Positions 1-6,972 of a DNA stretch of 64,000 bases are shown one piece after another. Location: assembly GCA_944321435.1 (NCBI GenBank), contig CALULH010000003.1, positions 124,001 to 188,000 on the forward strand. The letters run 5' to 3'. The notes beneath the pieces are model-generated. The model was not told the DNA's origin, ran no database searches, and was given only the letters and a program-made list of their open reading frames with translations. How positions within the stretch are numbered: the first letter of the stretch is position 1; each line of letters opens with the position of its first letter. This DNA is from an uncultured Coriobacteriaceae bacterium. Its GTDB lineage: Bacteria; Actinomycetota; Coriobacteriia; Coriobacteriales; Coriobacteriaceae. The position numbers were made by a program, and so were the translations under genes.

Positions 1-7
1 GCCGGTT

Positions 8-322
8 TGGGCGAGAAGCGCATTCATACGAGTCGGGTGGGCGAGAACCGCACTCATACGACCTCCGTGGGCGAAAAGCGCACTCATACGGTTGCGCCTT
101 TCGCGCGCATGGTGTGCGCCATCCAAAACATATCCCTATGCGTTTTTCTCGCTCGTGCGATAAACGCATAATGCGTGCTTTGATGCCTTGGCTGGACAAA
201 CGGTTCTCTCGCACGAGCGCGCTTCTCGTCCGCGAGGGTCGTATGAGCACGAGTTTCGCCCACGGAGGTCGTATGAACGCAAGTTTCGCCCGTCGCGTTC
301 GTATGGGCGTGGTTCTCGCCCA
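8..322. repeat. 30-bp phased inverted repeat array, copy 1
   Basis: A 23-nt unit (core GGGCGARAASCGCAYTCATA) starts at 8, 38 and 68, exactly 30 bp apart with 7-nt variable spacers. The same unit in reverse orientation (CGTATGA...TTCTCGCCC) starts at 210, 240, 270 and 300, again exactly 30 bp apart. Between the arrays lies an AT-richer centre (about 91-209) with the segment GATAAACGCATAATGCG. Two further copies with the same layout occur at 33181-33465 and 49664-50049. No gene is seen in 1-372. The spacers are too short for CRISPR. Confidence 0.9.
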
Positions 323-372
323 AAATGTTCATAGGGGTGTTGTTCTTGCTCACGCCACGATCTGCTCTACGG

Positions 373-1089
373 CTACATCCCGGCAAAGCCTGTTTGCCGC
401 AGAGCCTCGTAGAGCACGATGGCGGCGGCGTTCGAGAGGTTGAGCGCGCTGATGCGGTAATCCTCCGGGTCGATGAAGTTGCCGCAGATGTCCTGCTGTT
501 TCAGCGCCGCGTGCGGGACTGTGCCGGCGCTGTCGGCGTCGCTCATGGGCGCACCGGGGGCGCTGCTCTTGTCGCCCCCTCGCTCGATGACGTCCCTTGC
601 CCCGCTGATCTTCTCGCCCGCGCCCGCCTGCGCTGATGCCGCCAGCTCGTCGGCATGGTGCGCCCAAGCCTCGCGGTTGGCCAGCGACCGCTCGTCCGGT
701 AGCATGGGGATGCGCTCGCAGCTCGTCGCGTAGCGCGCCAGCAGCTCCTCGGGCAGGCCCGAGCTCTCTTTGCCCAGCACCAGGTAATCGCCGTCGCGGT
801 AGGTTGCCTCGGCGTAGGTGCGGCGCGCCTTCTTGGTGAGAAAATGCAGGCGCGGCTCGGGGCCGGCGGCGGCAAGGCCGCAGCGGGATGTGAAGTCGTT
901 CCAGCTGTCGTGCACCGTTACGTTCAGGTTAGGCCAGTATCCCAGCCCCGCGCGGCGCAGGGCCCGCTCGTCAAGCGAGAACCCGAGCGGCTTTATCAGG
1001 TGCAGGCGTGCGCCGGCCACCACGCAGGTGCGGCCGATGTTGCCCGTGTTGGCGGGGATTTCCGGCTCGTACAGCACGACGTTGAACAT
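373..1089 (-). CDS. trmL: tRNA (cytidine(34)-2'-O)-methyltransferase TrmL, with internal insertion
   Basis: SPOUT-class methyltransferase predicted to 2'-O-methylate the wobble base of tRNA-Leu, acting in the cytoplasm with S-adenosylmethionine. The knot motifs are in order: NVVLYEPEIPANTGNIGRTC (residues 3-22), LGKESSGLPEEL (105-116) and ALNLSNAAAIVLYEALRQ (about 215-232). At 238 residues it is about 75 longer than the usual TrmL of near 155-160. The excess is one insertion of low-complexity, charged sequence (about residues 135-212) between motif 2 and motif 3, normally a short loop. The ATG at 1089 opens directly with the family N-terminus. It stands alone, flanked by repeat arrays. Confidence 0.9.
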   Translation of the reverse strand: MFNVVLYEPEIPANTGNIGRTCVVAGARLHLIKPLGFSLDERALRRAGLGYWPNLNVTVHDSWNDFTSRCGLAAAGPEPRLHFLTKKARRTYAEATYRDGDYLVLGKESSGLPEELLARYATSCERIPMLPDERSLANREAWAHHADELAASAQAGAGEKISGARDVIERGGDKSSAPGAPMSDADSAGTVPHAALKQQDICGNFIDPEDYRISALNLSNAAAIVLYEALRQTGFAGM

Positions 1090-1246
1090 GCGGCTCCTCG
1101 TCCTCTTTTCTCGGCCCGGTGGCTAGCTGGGCGTGCTTGGCCCCTGTGGGGGCTCTCCGCGATCCGTTTGGTGCGTCCGGCCTCCCCATGGGCATTTTCC
1201 GCAATCTGTTGGATATAGCAAGTGACCCTTTGGGCGCGCCCTGCGG

Positions 1247-1512
1247 TTTGTTTTGTGTGCCCGGCAGCCTATCTGGTGTGCCCTGCAGTTTATCTGGTGT
1301 GCATCACATTCCGTTTGGTGTACCCCGCGTTCCATTTGGTGTGCCCTGCAATCCGTTTTGTGTGCCCCAGATTCTGTTTGGTGTGGTGCGTGGCGACATT
1401 TCCCCAGGATACGCTTCTTGGGTTGGATGGTGGACCACACCAAACAGGAAACAAACCACACCAAACGGAAAGCAGGCCACGCCAAACAGGAGGCAGACCA
1501 CACCAAATGGCG
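1247..1512. repeat. 21-bp phased inverted repeat array, copy 1
   Basis: The GTGTGC core of a unit resembling TCCGTTTGGTGTGCCCTGCA starts at 1255, 1276, 1297, 1318, 1339, 1360 and 1381: seven copies exactly 21 bp apart. The reverse unit (CACACCAAAC) starts at 1436, 1457, 1478 and 1499, also exactly 21 bp apart. The centre (about 1387-1434) carries TTTCCCCAGGAT. Further copies lie at 21160-21298 and 63838-64000. Weak open reading frames run through it only because 21 is a multiple of three. Confidence 0.9.
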
Positions 1513-1540
1513 GGTGGGCTGTGCGTAAACGGGGCCAAGC

Positions 1541-1724
1541 CACGCGGGCCGAAACCTCCCGCATTGCCGGAGCTCCCTATGCGGGTCGGAACTTCCCGCG
1601 CGGGTTGGGGTTTCCCACGCAGGCCGGAACTTCCCGCCTTGACGAGGTTTCCCGCGCAGAGAGGGGGGCTTCCCAGGAGCTACCCACGCGGGCCGGAGCT
1701 TCCTGCACGGATGGGGGCTTCCTG
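1541..1724. repeat. About 19-bp direct repeat array (GGRRCTTCCCGC family)
   Basis: Imperfect direct repeats of about 19 bp, consensus near GGNCGGAACTTCCCGCGC. The TTCCC-like cores fall at about 1556, 1573, 1593, 1612, 1631, 1649, 1670, 1681, 1700 and 1719. The array directly follows the 21-bp array and ends at the stop codon of the Rrf2 gene. Unlike the 21- and 30-bp families I see only one orientation. Confidence 0.75.
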
Positions 1725-2165
1725 CTACCCTGCGGACGTCCCGGTCAGGTCTGCGAGCTTGGCGTACAGGTCTGCCAGGCTGGTTTGCGCCAGGCGGTCC
1801 TCCAGCGCGGCCTGCGCGGCGGCCAGCTCGCCATCCAGCACGGCGTGGATGTTGCCGCCCACCGGGCATGCGGGGTTGGGGTTCTCGTGGAAGTTGAAGA
1901 GGCGCTCGCCCGTGCTTTCGACCGCGCGGTACACGTCCAGCAGCGTGATCTCCGCGGCCGAACGCGCCAGCGACGCGCCGCCCACGCCGGCCTCGACGGT
2001 TACCAGGTCGGCTTCTTTGAGCTGGCCCAGCGTGCGGCGTACCACCACGGGGTTCACCTTGACGCTGCCGGCGATGAAGCCCGAGGTCACCTTGCGTTCG
2101 GGCGAGAAGTACGCGATGCACAGCAGCGCGTGCACGGCGACGGTGAAGCGGGTCGAGATCTGCAT
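1725..2165 (-). CDS. Rrf2-family transcriptional regulator
   Basis: Small DNA-binding repressor of 146 residues. It begins MQISTRFTVAVHALLCIAYF, the typical Rrf2 winged-helix start, with the recognition helix in the segment SVKVNPVVVRRTLGQLKEAD (about 34-53) and the wing VEAGVGGASLAR after it. It has a single cysteine in the sensor region (NPNPACPVGG), not the three-cysteine cluster of IscR or NsrR, so Fe-S sensing is unlikely and it resembles the YwnA-like group. The start is set by GAGGAG ahead of the ATG. It is divergent from a SnoaL-like gene, with a strong dyad between them (2259-2283) that probably binds this protein. Confidence 0.88.
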   Translation of the reverse strand: MQISTRFTVAVHALLCIAYFSPERKVTSGFIAGSVKVNPVVVRRTLGQLKEADLVTVEAGVGGASLARSAAEITLLDVYRAVESTGERLFNFHENPNPACPVGGNIHAVLDGELAAAQAALEDRLAQTSLADLYAKLADLTGTSAG

Positions 2166-2258
2166 GGCGGCTCCTCGGGACCGGGGTTGGCGGACGGGTG
2201 AGAAGGGCGGCCTGCGCCTCGGCCTTCTCGTGTATATACCATAGGCTCCTCAGCTTCA

Positions 2259-2283
2259 TGTTGTAACAATAATAGTTACAACA
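2259..2283. promoter_or_regulatory. Putative operator of the Rrf2 regulator
   Basis: Perfect dyad: TGTTGTAAC, 7-nt spacer AATAATA, GTTACAACA. It lies in the divergent gap between the Rrf2 gene and the SnoaL-like gene and is markedly AT-rich for this genome. Position and symmetry suggest autoregulation and control of the divergent gene. Binding by Rrf2 is inferred. Confidence 0.7.
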
Positions 2284-2356
2284 AGATGCCGCAAAGATGC
2301 GGTAAGGCAGCACGGCTGCGGTTATCGCCTGGTGGCAGCCTCGGAAAGGGGCAGCA

Positions 2357-3135
2357 ATGTCCAGCACCCAGATCCAGAACGCCCTCGCCTCATCGAGACC
2401 TTTGCTACCGGCGACGCCGACAAGGCGGCAAGCTTGCTCGCTGAAGGCTACATCCAGCACAACCTGGCCTGCGGCACCGGCCGTGACGCCTTTGTGGGCA
2501 GCGTGCAGTACCTGGCCAGCGCCCCGGTCCCTACCACGGTGCGCAACATCCGCGCGTTCGAGGACGGTGACAAGGTCTTCCTGCACACGGTGTACAACTT
2601 CGCCGGCGCAGGCGAGCAGGTCGCCTTCGATATCTTCCGCTTCGACGCGGACGGCAAGATCTGCGAGTACTGGGACAACCTGGCGGCCGTCGCCGGGCCC
2701 AACCCGTCCGGCCGCACGCAGGTCGACGGCCCGATCGAGCCCGTCGACCTCGACAAGACCGAGGCCAACCGCGCGTTGGTGCGCAGCTTCCTGGTCGACG
2801 TCATGCAGGGTCAGCACCCCGAGAAGACACCGGAGTACTTCAACGGCGACACTTACATCCAGCACAACACCGGCATCGCCGACGGCGTGTCCGGCCTGGG
2901 CGCCGCGCTTGAGACGCTTGCCCAGCAGGGCGTCCAGATGATCTACGACCGCACGCACCAGGTGTTGGCGCAGGGCAACATGGTGCTGGCGGTGTCCGAG
3001 GGCACCTTCGGCGGCGCCCCCACCAGCTACTACGATCTGCGGCGCGTCGAGGACGGGAAGATCGCCGAGCATTGGGATGTTATGGAGACCATCGCCGACC
3101 AGTTCACCTGGCAGAACCAGAACGGCAAGTTCTAA
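2357..3135 (+). CDS. SnoaL-like (NTF2-fold) protein, apparent frameshift near its start
   Basis: Two tandem SnoaL/NTF2-like halves are seen, each with a YIQHN motif (LLAEGYIQHN and FNGDTYIQHN) and a DGKI...EYWD / EHWD motif, as in SnoaL-like aldol-condensing polyketide-cyclase relatives. Its substrate is unknown. The ATG at 2357, with AAAGGGG upstream, opens MSSTQIQNALA, but this frame soon becomes nonsense. The domain continues as LIETFATGDADKAASLL in the frame that is open from 2332. The join is at 2387-2391 and one missing C would restore a continuous protein. The alternative GTG at 2332 has no ribosome site and gives an unfamiliar N-terminus. Either a real single-base deletion or a sequencing error. 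Confidence 0.8.
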
Positions 3136-3193
3136 CATCGTAAGGTGAAAAGCGCGGATGCGCTGGCACGGGCGCGGATGAGAGGGAGCGGCC

Positions 3194-3302
3194 ATGGAAC
3201 GGCTGGCTATGATCGAGCGGCTCGTTGAGCTGCTGTTGCAGGATATGCCGGAGCACCGCGTTCAGGCCGAGGCCTTTCCGCATGACGCGGGGCGGCGACG
3301 AC
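3194..3302 (+). pseudogene. Remnant of a macrodomain (ADP-ribosylhydrolase) gene
   Basis: A good ribosome site (GAGGGAG) precedes the ATG at 3194, and the first 36 residues (MERLAMIERLVELLLQDM, then ...HDAGRRR) resemble the helical start of the macrodomain proteins that accompany SirTM sirtuins. The frame then turns into arginine-rich nonsense while the sirtuin frame takes over. The whole catalytic macrodomain, expected to be about 200 residues, is absent. I read this as an internal deletion that joined the start of the macrodomain gene to the sirtuin gene. The assignment rests on a short segment and on context. Confidence 0.5.
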
Positions 3303-4274
3303 CGGGACGCGGCCGACGGGGCCGTTGCCAGCACGGCGGCGCCCCGGCGCCCCGGCGGGCAGCCTTCTGTGGATGCCGACCCGGCCGATTCCTACCTGCG
3401 CCAGGTCGCCCGCCTGCGCCAGGCCCTCGACCAGGCCGACGCGGTGCTGGTGGGCGCCGGCGCCGGGCTTTCCACGGCGGCGGGCCTCACCTATACGGGG
3501 CCGCGCTTTGACCGGTGGTTCTCGGATTTTGCCGCGACGTACGGGTTTTGCGACATGTACTCCGGCGGCTTCTTCCCGTACGGATCGCTGGAGGAGCACT
3601 GGGCCTACTGGAGCCGGTACATTTACTGCAACCGCTACGATCTTCCGCCCAACCCCGTGTACGGCGCCCTTCTGGCCCTGGTGCGCGATAAGGACTACTT
3701 TGTGCTGACCACCAACGTGGACCACCAGTTCCAGCTGGCCGGGTTCGACAAGGGGCGCCTGTTCTACACGCAGGGGGACTACGGCCTGTGGCAGTGCAGC
3801 GAGCCGTGCCACGCCGCGACGTACGACAACGAGGAGGCCGTCCGCGCCATGCTGCGCGCCCAGGGCTTCGAGCCGACTGCGGAGGGCGTGCTTGCGCCGC
3901 CGGCCGACGGGCAGGTTGCCATGAGCGTTCCCACGGACCTGGTCCCCCGTTGCCCGCGCTGCGGCAGGCCCATGGCCATGAACCTGCGCGCCGACGGCAC
4001 CTTTGTCGAGGACGTCGGCTGGCATGCGGCGCAGCGGCGCTACCGTGACTGGCTGGACGGCCATGACGGCGCGCGCATGCTGCTGCTCGAGCTGGGTGTG
4101 GGCGGCAACACCCCCATCATCATCAAGTACCCCTTCTGGCAGATGACGGCCTCCAACCCGCGGGCCACCTACGCGTGCCTCAACTGGGGCGAGGTTTTGG
4201 CGCCGCGTCAGATCGCCGACCGGTCCATCTGCATCGACGATGACATAGCCGCCGTGCTAGCCCTTCTCCGCTAA
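3282..4274 (+). CDS. SirTM-type (class M) sirtuin, putative protein ADP-ribosyltransferase
   Basis: NAD-dependent Sir2 fold. Counting from the ATG at 3282: GAGAGLSTAAG (58-68) is the NAD-binding motif; TTNVDHQFQLAG (143-154) replaces the usual TQNID; YTQGDYG (162-168) has Gln164 where classical sirtuins have the catalytic His. This change marks the macrodomain-linked SirTMs, which ADP-ribosylate lipoylated carrier proteins. Zinc cysteines are at 172, 176, 224 and 227. The start is uncertain: the ATGs at 3225 or 3282 and a GTG further in are possible, none with a strong ribosome site, probably because the upstream macrodomain gene was deleted into it. No gcvH-like or lplA gene is in the window. 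Confidence 0.85.
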   Translation: MTRGGDDRDAADGAVASTAAPRRPGGQPSVDADPADSYLRQVARLRQALDQADAVLVGAGAGLSTAAGLTYTGPRFDRWFSDFAATYGFCDMYSGGFFPYGSLEEHWAYWSRYIYCNRYDLPPNPVYGALLALVRDKDYFVLTTNVDHQFQLAGFDKGRLFYTQGDYGLWQCSEPCHAATYDNEEAVRAMLRAQGFEPTAEGVLAPPADGQVAMSVPTDLVPRCPRCGRPMAMNLRADGTFVEDVGWHAAQRRYRDWLDGHDGARMLLLELGVGGNTPIIIKYPFWQMTASNPRATYACLNWGEVLAPRQIADRSICIDDDIAAVLALLR

Positions 4275-4389
4275 GCGGGCGGAAAGCGCCGGGCGAGAAG
4301 GACGGACCTTGCCGCACGACCTTGCGCGGCGGTGCGGAAGTCCGGTCGCCGCTGCCGTACCGTGCGTGCGCCGCGCTCTTTTCGCCCCG

Positions 4390-4659
4390 CTACACGAACA
4401 GCTGAATGATGTTGGCCACCAACGCCAGCGCGGGTGCGATCAGACAGAGCGCCAGTCCGGTGATGGACAGCACCATGCCGATGGTGATGGTCATGTCCTT
4501 GGTGTACTCCGTGCGCTTGGCGCGGCGCACCATCACAATGCCGGCGATGCCGGCCACCACGCCCAGCACCTGCACTTCGAGTGGCATAAACGACAGCACG
4601 ATGGCCGCAGCGCCCAGGATGACGGACAGCAGGGCCTCTGAGATCTTCTTATCGGACAT
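4390..4659 (-). CDS. Small integral membrane protein
   Basis: An 89-residue protein starting MSDKKISEALLSVILGAA, with AAGGAGACC just upstream of the ATG at 4659. About three hydrophobic segments are seen (9-27, 29-42 and 60-88), with a basic loop RRAKRTEY after the second. The layout resembles DUF4190-type small membrane proteins, but I cannot name a function. Longer in-frame extensions upstream have no ribosome site. It converges with the sirtuin gene. Confidence 0.75.
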   Translation of the reverse strand: MSDKKISEALLSVILGAAAIVLSFMPLEVQVLGVVAGIAGIVMVRRAKRTEYTKDMTITIGMVLSITGLALCLIAPALALVANIIQLFV

Positions 4660-4906
4660 GCGGTCTCCTTGCAAAACGGGGGCATGCGCGGCAAAGGTGG
4701 GCGCCGCGCGGCCAGGGCGGGTGTCGGCGTTCAGTGTCAGGACAACAACGCCAGCATTGTACGTCGCCCGACCGCGCGCCCCGCGCAGCGCCTCCCGAGA
4801 GGTCGCATTTTGGGATACCGCGAGGCGAAAAGCAGACATACCGCACGGTTCGCCCCTGCGATCGAGGCGGTTGGCGGGGTTCTTGCCTCCACTCCGGAAG
4901 CCATGC

Positions 4907-5088
4907 TGTGCAAATATTTGAGCTATGCACGATTCGCCGCTGCGCTTCAAATGAGGGCCACATCTCAATGTATAAATACTTATGGTATGCCAAGGTAAAG
5001 CTTCAAGAAAATGCATAAAAAAGGGGCTCAGGAGAAGGGTGTTCCCACGGCCCATTCGAGAATCGTCCATAGCTCAAATATTTGCACA
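4907..5088. mobile_element. MITE-like element with 29-bp terminal inverted repeats
   Basis: The left end at 4907-4935 (TGTGCAAATATTTGAGCTAT...) and the right end at 5060-5088 are inverted copies over 29 bp with one mismatch. The interior (about 124 bp) is AT-richer than its surroundings and has no credible reading frame. No clear target duplication is visible at the borders. The remainder of the 4660-5240 gap shows nothing I can identify. Confidence 0.55.
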
Positions 5089-5240
5089 CGGGTGCCCGCG
5101 CACAGGTGCCAGAACCGGCCTGCTGCGGGCTTTCCAGCCCGCCTTTCGCAGGCTTTCTTGTCCGTCGTGCACATCGGGCCGTTAGCGCTCCCGCATACGG
5201 GTAGAACAGATCCAAGGTCGGAAACCAAGGGGTGATCGTA

Positions 5241-5831
5241 ATGGCGAGATACCAATCGCATCAAGACATGCTCAGCGCGTACCGCGATCGTTGGAACCGC
5301 GGGCTCAAGGCGGGCAAGGTGTTCTTCATCGTTCTGGCGGTGCTCATGATCCTGGCGGGCATCGCGACTTTCGTGTACCCGCTCAACCTGTACACGGTGG
5401 TTCAGGCGGCGGTTGCCGCGGCGCTTTTGGTGCATGGGTTCATGCAGGTGGTGTCGTTCATACGCGCCACGGGCCTGTTCAAGGACCCCATGCTGGTGGT
5501 GACGGGCGTGCTCAACATCCTGCTGGGCGTGGTCCTGCTCATGTTGCCCTCGCTGTTCACCGCCACCACGCTGTCGTTCATCATGGGCATGATGCTCATC
5601 ATGATCGGCGCCGAGCGCATCAGCCATGCCAGCCACATGCGCTACTTCGGCATGACCGGCACCGGCGTCACCACGGCCTCCGGCGTGCTCAACGTCATCT
5701 TGGGCATCGTGTTCCTGCTCGCCCCGCTGTTCTCCAGCGTCGTGCTGAGCTACCTGGTCTCGGCCTACCTGGTGGGCACGGGCCTCACGCTGCTCATCGA
5801 GGCCGTTTCCATGAGGCGCATCGAGCTCTAG
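5241..5831 (+). CDS. HdeD/DUF308-family membrane protein
   Basis: A 196-residue protein with about six membrane segments arranged in pairs (VFFIVLAVLMILAGIATFVY, LYTVVQAAVAAALLVHGFMQ, and so on). Repeating hydrophobic helix pairs separated by short loops are typical of HdeD/DUF308 proteins, which are linked to acid stress in enterobacteria; the role here is unknown. The ATG at 5241 is chosen because AAGGGG lies 8 nt upstream. The GTG at 5232 is a longer alternative. It ends at a strong terminator. Confidence 0.85.
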   Translation: MARYQSHQDMLSAYRDRWNRGLKAGKVFFIVLAVLMILAGIATFVYPLNLYTVVQAAVAAALLVHGFMQVVSFIRATGLFKDPMLVVTGVLNILLGVVLLMLPSLFTATTLSFIMGMMLIMIGAERISHASHMRYFGMTGTGVTTASGVLNVILGIVFLLAPLFSSVVLSYLVSAYLVGTGLTLLIEAVSMRRIEL

Positions 5832-5855
5832 GGAAACGCCGGCCGCCATGCCGTG

Positions 5856-5890
5856 CGCCGGGGCGCCCGCAGGGGCGTCCCGGCGTTTTT
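5856..5890 (+). terminator. Intrinsic terminator after the HdeD-like gene
   Basis: Stem CGCCGGGGCGCCC / GGGCGTCCCGGCG (13 bp, one G-T pair), loop GCAG, then TTTTT. Confidence 0.9.
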
Positions 5891-5952
5891 CTTTCGGGCG
5901 TTCCCACATGCCGTTGCGTGGCAATTCTGGTGATTCGCTTCCTCTTCCTATG

Positions 5953-5968
5953 GTTTGCCTTGGCAAAC
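5953..5968. promoter_or_regulatory. MntR-type operator overlapping a promoter
   Basis: Perfect dyad GTTTGCC-TT-GGCAAAC, closely matching the known Bacillus MntR box (TTTGCCTTAAGG...). It overlaps a plausible -35 (TTGGCA, 5960-5965), followed after 17 nt by a -10-like TAAGTT (5983-5988), ahead of the MntR-like gene. Repression by occlusion and autoregulation are inferred. Confidence 0.75.
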
Positions 5969-6050
5969 TCTTTACAACAAGATAAGTTACCTTTATCAAA
6001 CATTGTTCTGCAGGCGACTTCGGCCGCGCGCTGCGGTCGACGGAGAGGAC

Positions 6051-6443
6051 GTGAATGCCATGCGTCCCCATGAATCGGCGGAGAACTACCTCAAGGCGAT
6101 CCTCATCCTCGAGCATCGCAACGGAACCGTGCGCGCCGTGGATATCGCGCGGCATATGGGCGTGTCCAAGCCGAGCGTCTCCAAGGCGCTCGAGAACCTG
6201 CGCGCACAGGGCTGCATCCGGATCGACGCGCGCGACATCCGCCCTACGGACAAGGGGCGCGCGTTGGCGTCGTCGGTGCTCGAGCAGTACCTGTTTTTCT
6301 ACAACCTGCTGGTGGCGGCGGGCGTTGAGGCAAAGGTGGCGGCCGATGAGGCCTGCAGCCTCGAGCACTGCCTGTCCGGAGATTCGTTCAAGCGGCTGCG
6401 CGTGCTGCTGGTCGAGAGGATCAAGGCCATTCAGGCAGCGTAG
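6051..6443 (+). CDS. mntR: DtxR/MntR-family metal-dependent repressor
   Basis: Begins VNAMRPHESAENYLKAILIL, the hallmark N-terminal helix of DtxR/MntR proteins. A winged helix follows (VRAVDIARHMGVSKPSVSKA, then the wing with DIRPTDKGRALA) and a helical dimerisation/metal region ending at residue 130. It lacks the SH3-like third domain, as MntR does. GGAG lies 5 nt before the GTG at 6051; the ATG at 6060 is an alternative. The upstream MntR-like dyad supports manganese-responsive autoregulation, but no Mn transporter lies next to it. Symbol given by similarity and operator type. Confidence 0.8.
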   Translation: MNAMRPHESAENYLKAILILEHRNGTVRAVDIARHMGVSKPSVSKALENLRAQGCIRIDARDIRPTDKGRALASSVLEQYLFFYNLLVAAGVEAKVAADEACSLEHCLSGDSFKRLRVLLVERIKAIQAA

Positions 6444-6549
6444 TCCGTACAGCTGCGCTTCTTGCCCTTTACCAAAAGACCCCCTGTTTTTAATCGACGG
6501 CATCTCTTATTGTAAGGTAAAGTGTAAATAACCGATGATAGGAGGGGTT

Positions 6550-6846
6550 ATGGCGGGAGGCCGTGAGTTTACCAGCAAGCGCGTGAAGATCTCGGCCCAG
6601 CTGCAAGTGCGCATTCCGTCGGAGCTCTACAACCGGTACGGGTTCGGCAACGAGGCCGAATGCGTGGCCACGCCCACGGGCGTTGAGTTCCGGCCGCTCA
6701 AGTCGGCGGCCGAGCAGAGCGCCGACCTGCTGCAGCAGCTGGTGGCCGAGGGCTACAGCGGGGACGACCTGATCGAGGAGTTCCGTCTGCGCGTGGCCGA
6801 CGAGATCGAAGGCCCCCAGTACGACGACATGGACTACGAGGAGTAG
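6550..6846 (+). CDS. AbrB/MazE-like DNA-binding protein
   Basis: A 98-residue protein. The segment FTSKRVKISAQLQVRIPSEL followed by YNRYGFGNEAECVATPTGVE fits a SpoVT/AbrB swapped-hairpin fold (QVRIPxxL motif). An acidic helical tail ending DDMDYEE follows. The acidic C-terminus recalls MazE-like antitoxins, but no toxin-like reading frame follows; the next features are a terminator and a TetR gene. AGGAGGGG lies 5 nt before the ATG at 6550, which is preferred over the ATG at 6535. Could be an orphan antitoxin or a transcription regulator. Confidence 0.75.
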   Translation: MAGGREFTSKRVKISAQLQVRIPSELYNRYGFGNEAECVATPTGVEFRPLKSAAEQSADLLQQLVAEGYSGDDLIEEFRLRVADEIEGPQYDDMDYEE

Positions 6847-6867
6847 GCCCTTCACAGGGCTTGCGGT

Positions 6868-6907
6868 GCGCTGCCTGCGCTTGCCTCTGCGCGGGCAGCG
6901 CCTTTTT
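6868..6907 (+). terminator. Intrinsic terminator after the AbrB-like gene
   Basis: Stem GCGCTGCCTGCGC / GCGCGGGCAGCGC with an 8-nt loop, followed by CTTTTTG. Confidence 0.85.
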
Positions 6908-6919
6908 GTTGCGATAGAT

Positions 6920-6936
6920 ACATACTTTTGGTATGT
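6920..6936. promoter_or_regulatory. Putative TetR operator, copy 1
   Basis: Dyad ACATAC-TTTTG-GTATGT directly upstream of the TetR gene. A 17-bp relative (ACATACCAACCGAATGT) lies at 7920-7936 ahead of the mini-ORF/MFS unit, so one regulator probably controls both. Confidence 0.7.
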
Positions 6937-6972
6937 TTTCCACGAGATGAGCAGCGACGAGGGGGGCTCGGC

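Noticed and set aside
8..322. CRISPR array
   Set aside because: The period is 30 bp with only 7-nt spacers, units occur in both orientations, and no cas gene is present.
1123..3195. 690-codon open frame on the minus strand
   Set aside because: It runs through both repeat arrays, over the Rrf2 gene in another frame, and antisense to the SnoaL-like gene. The repeats stay open because 21 is a multiple of three.
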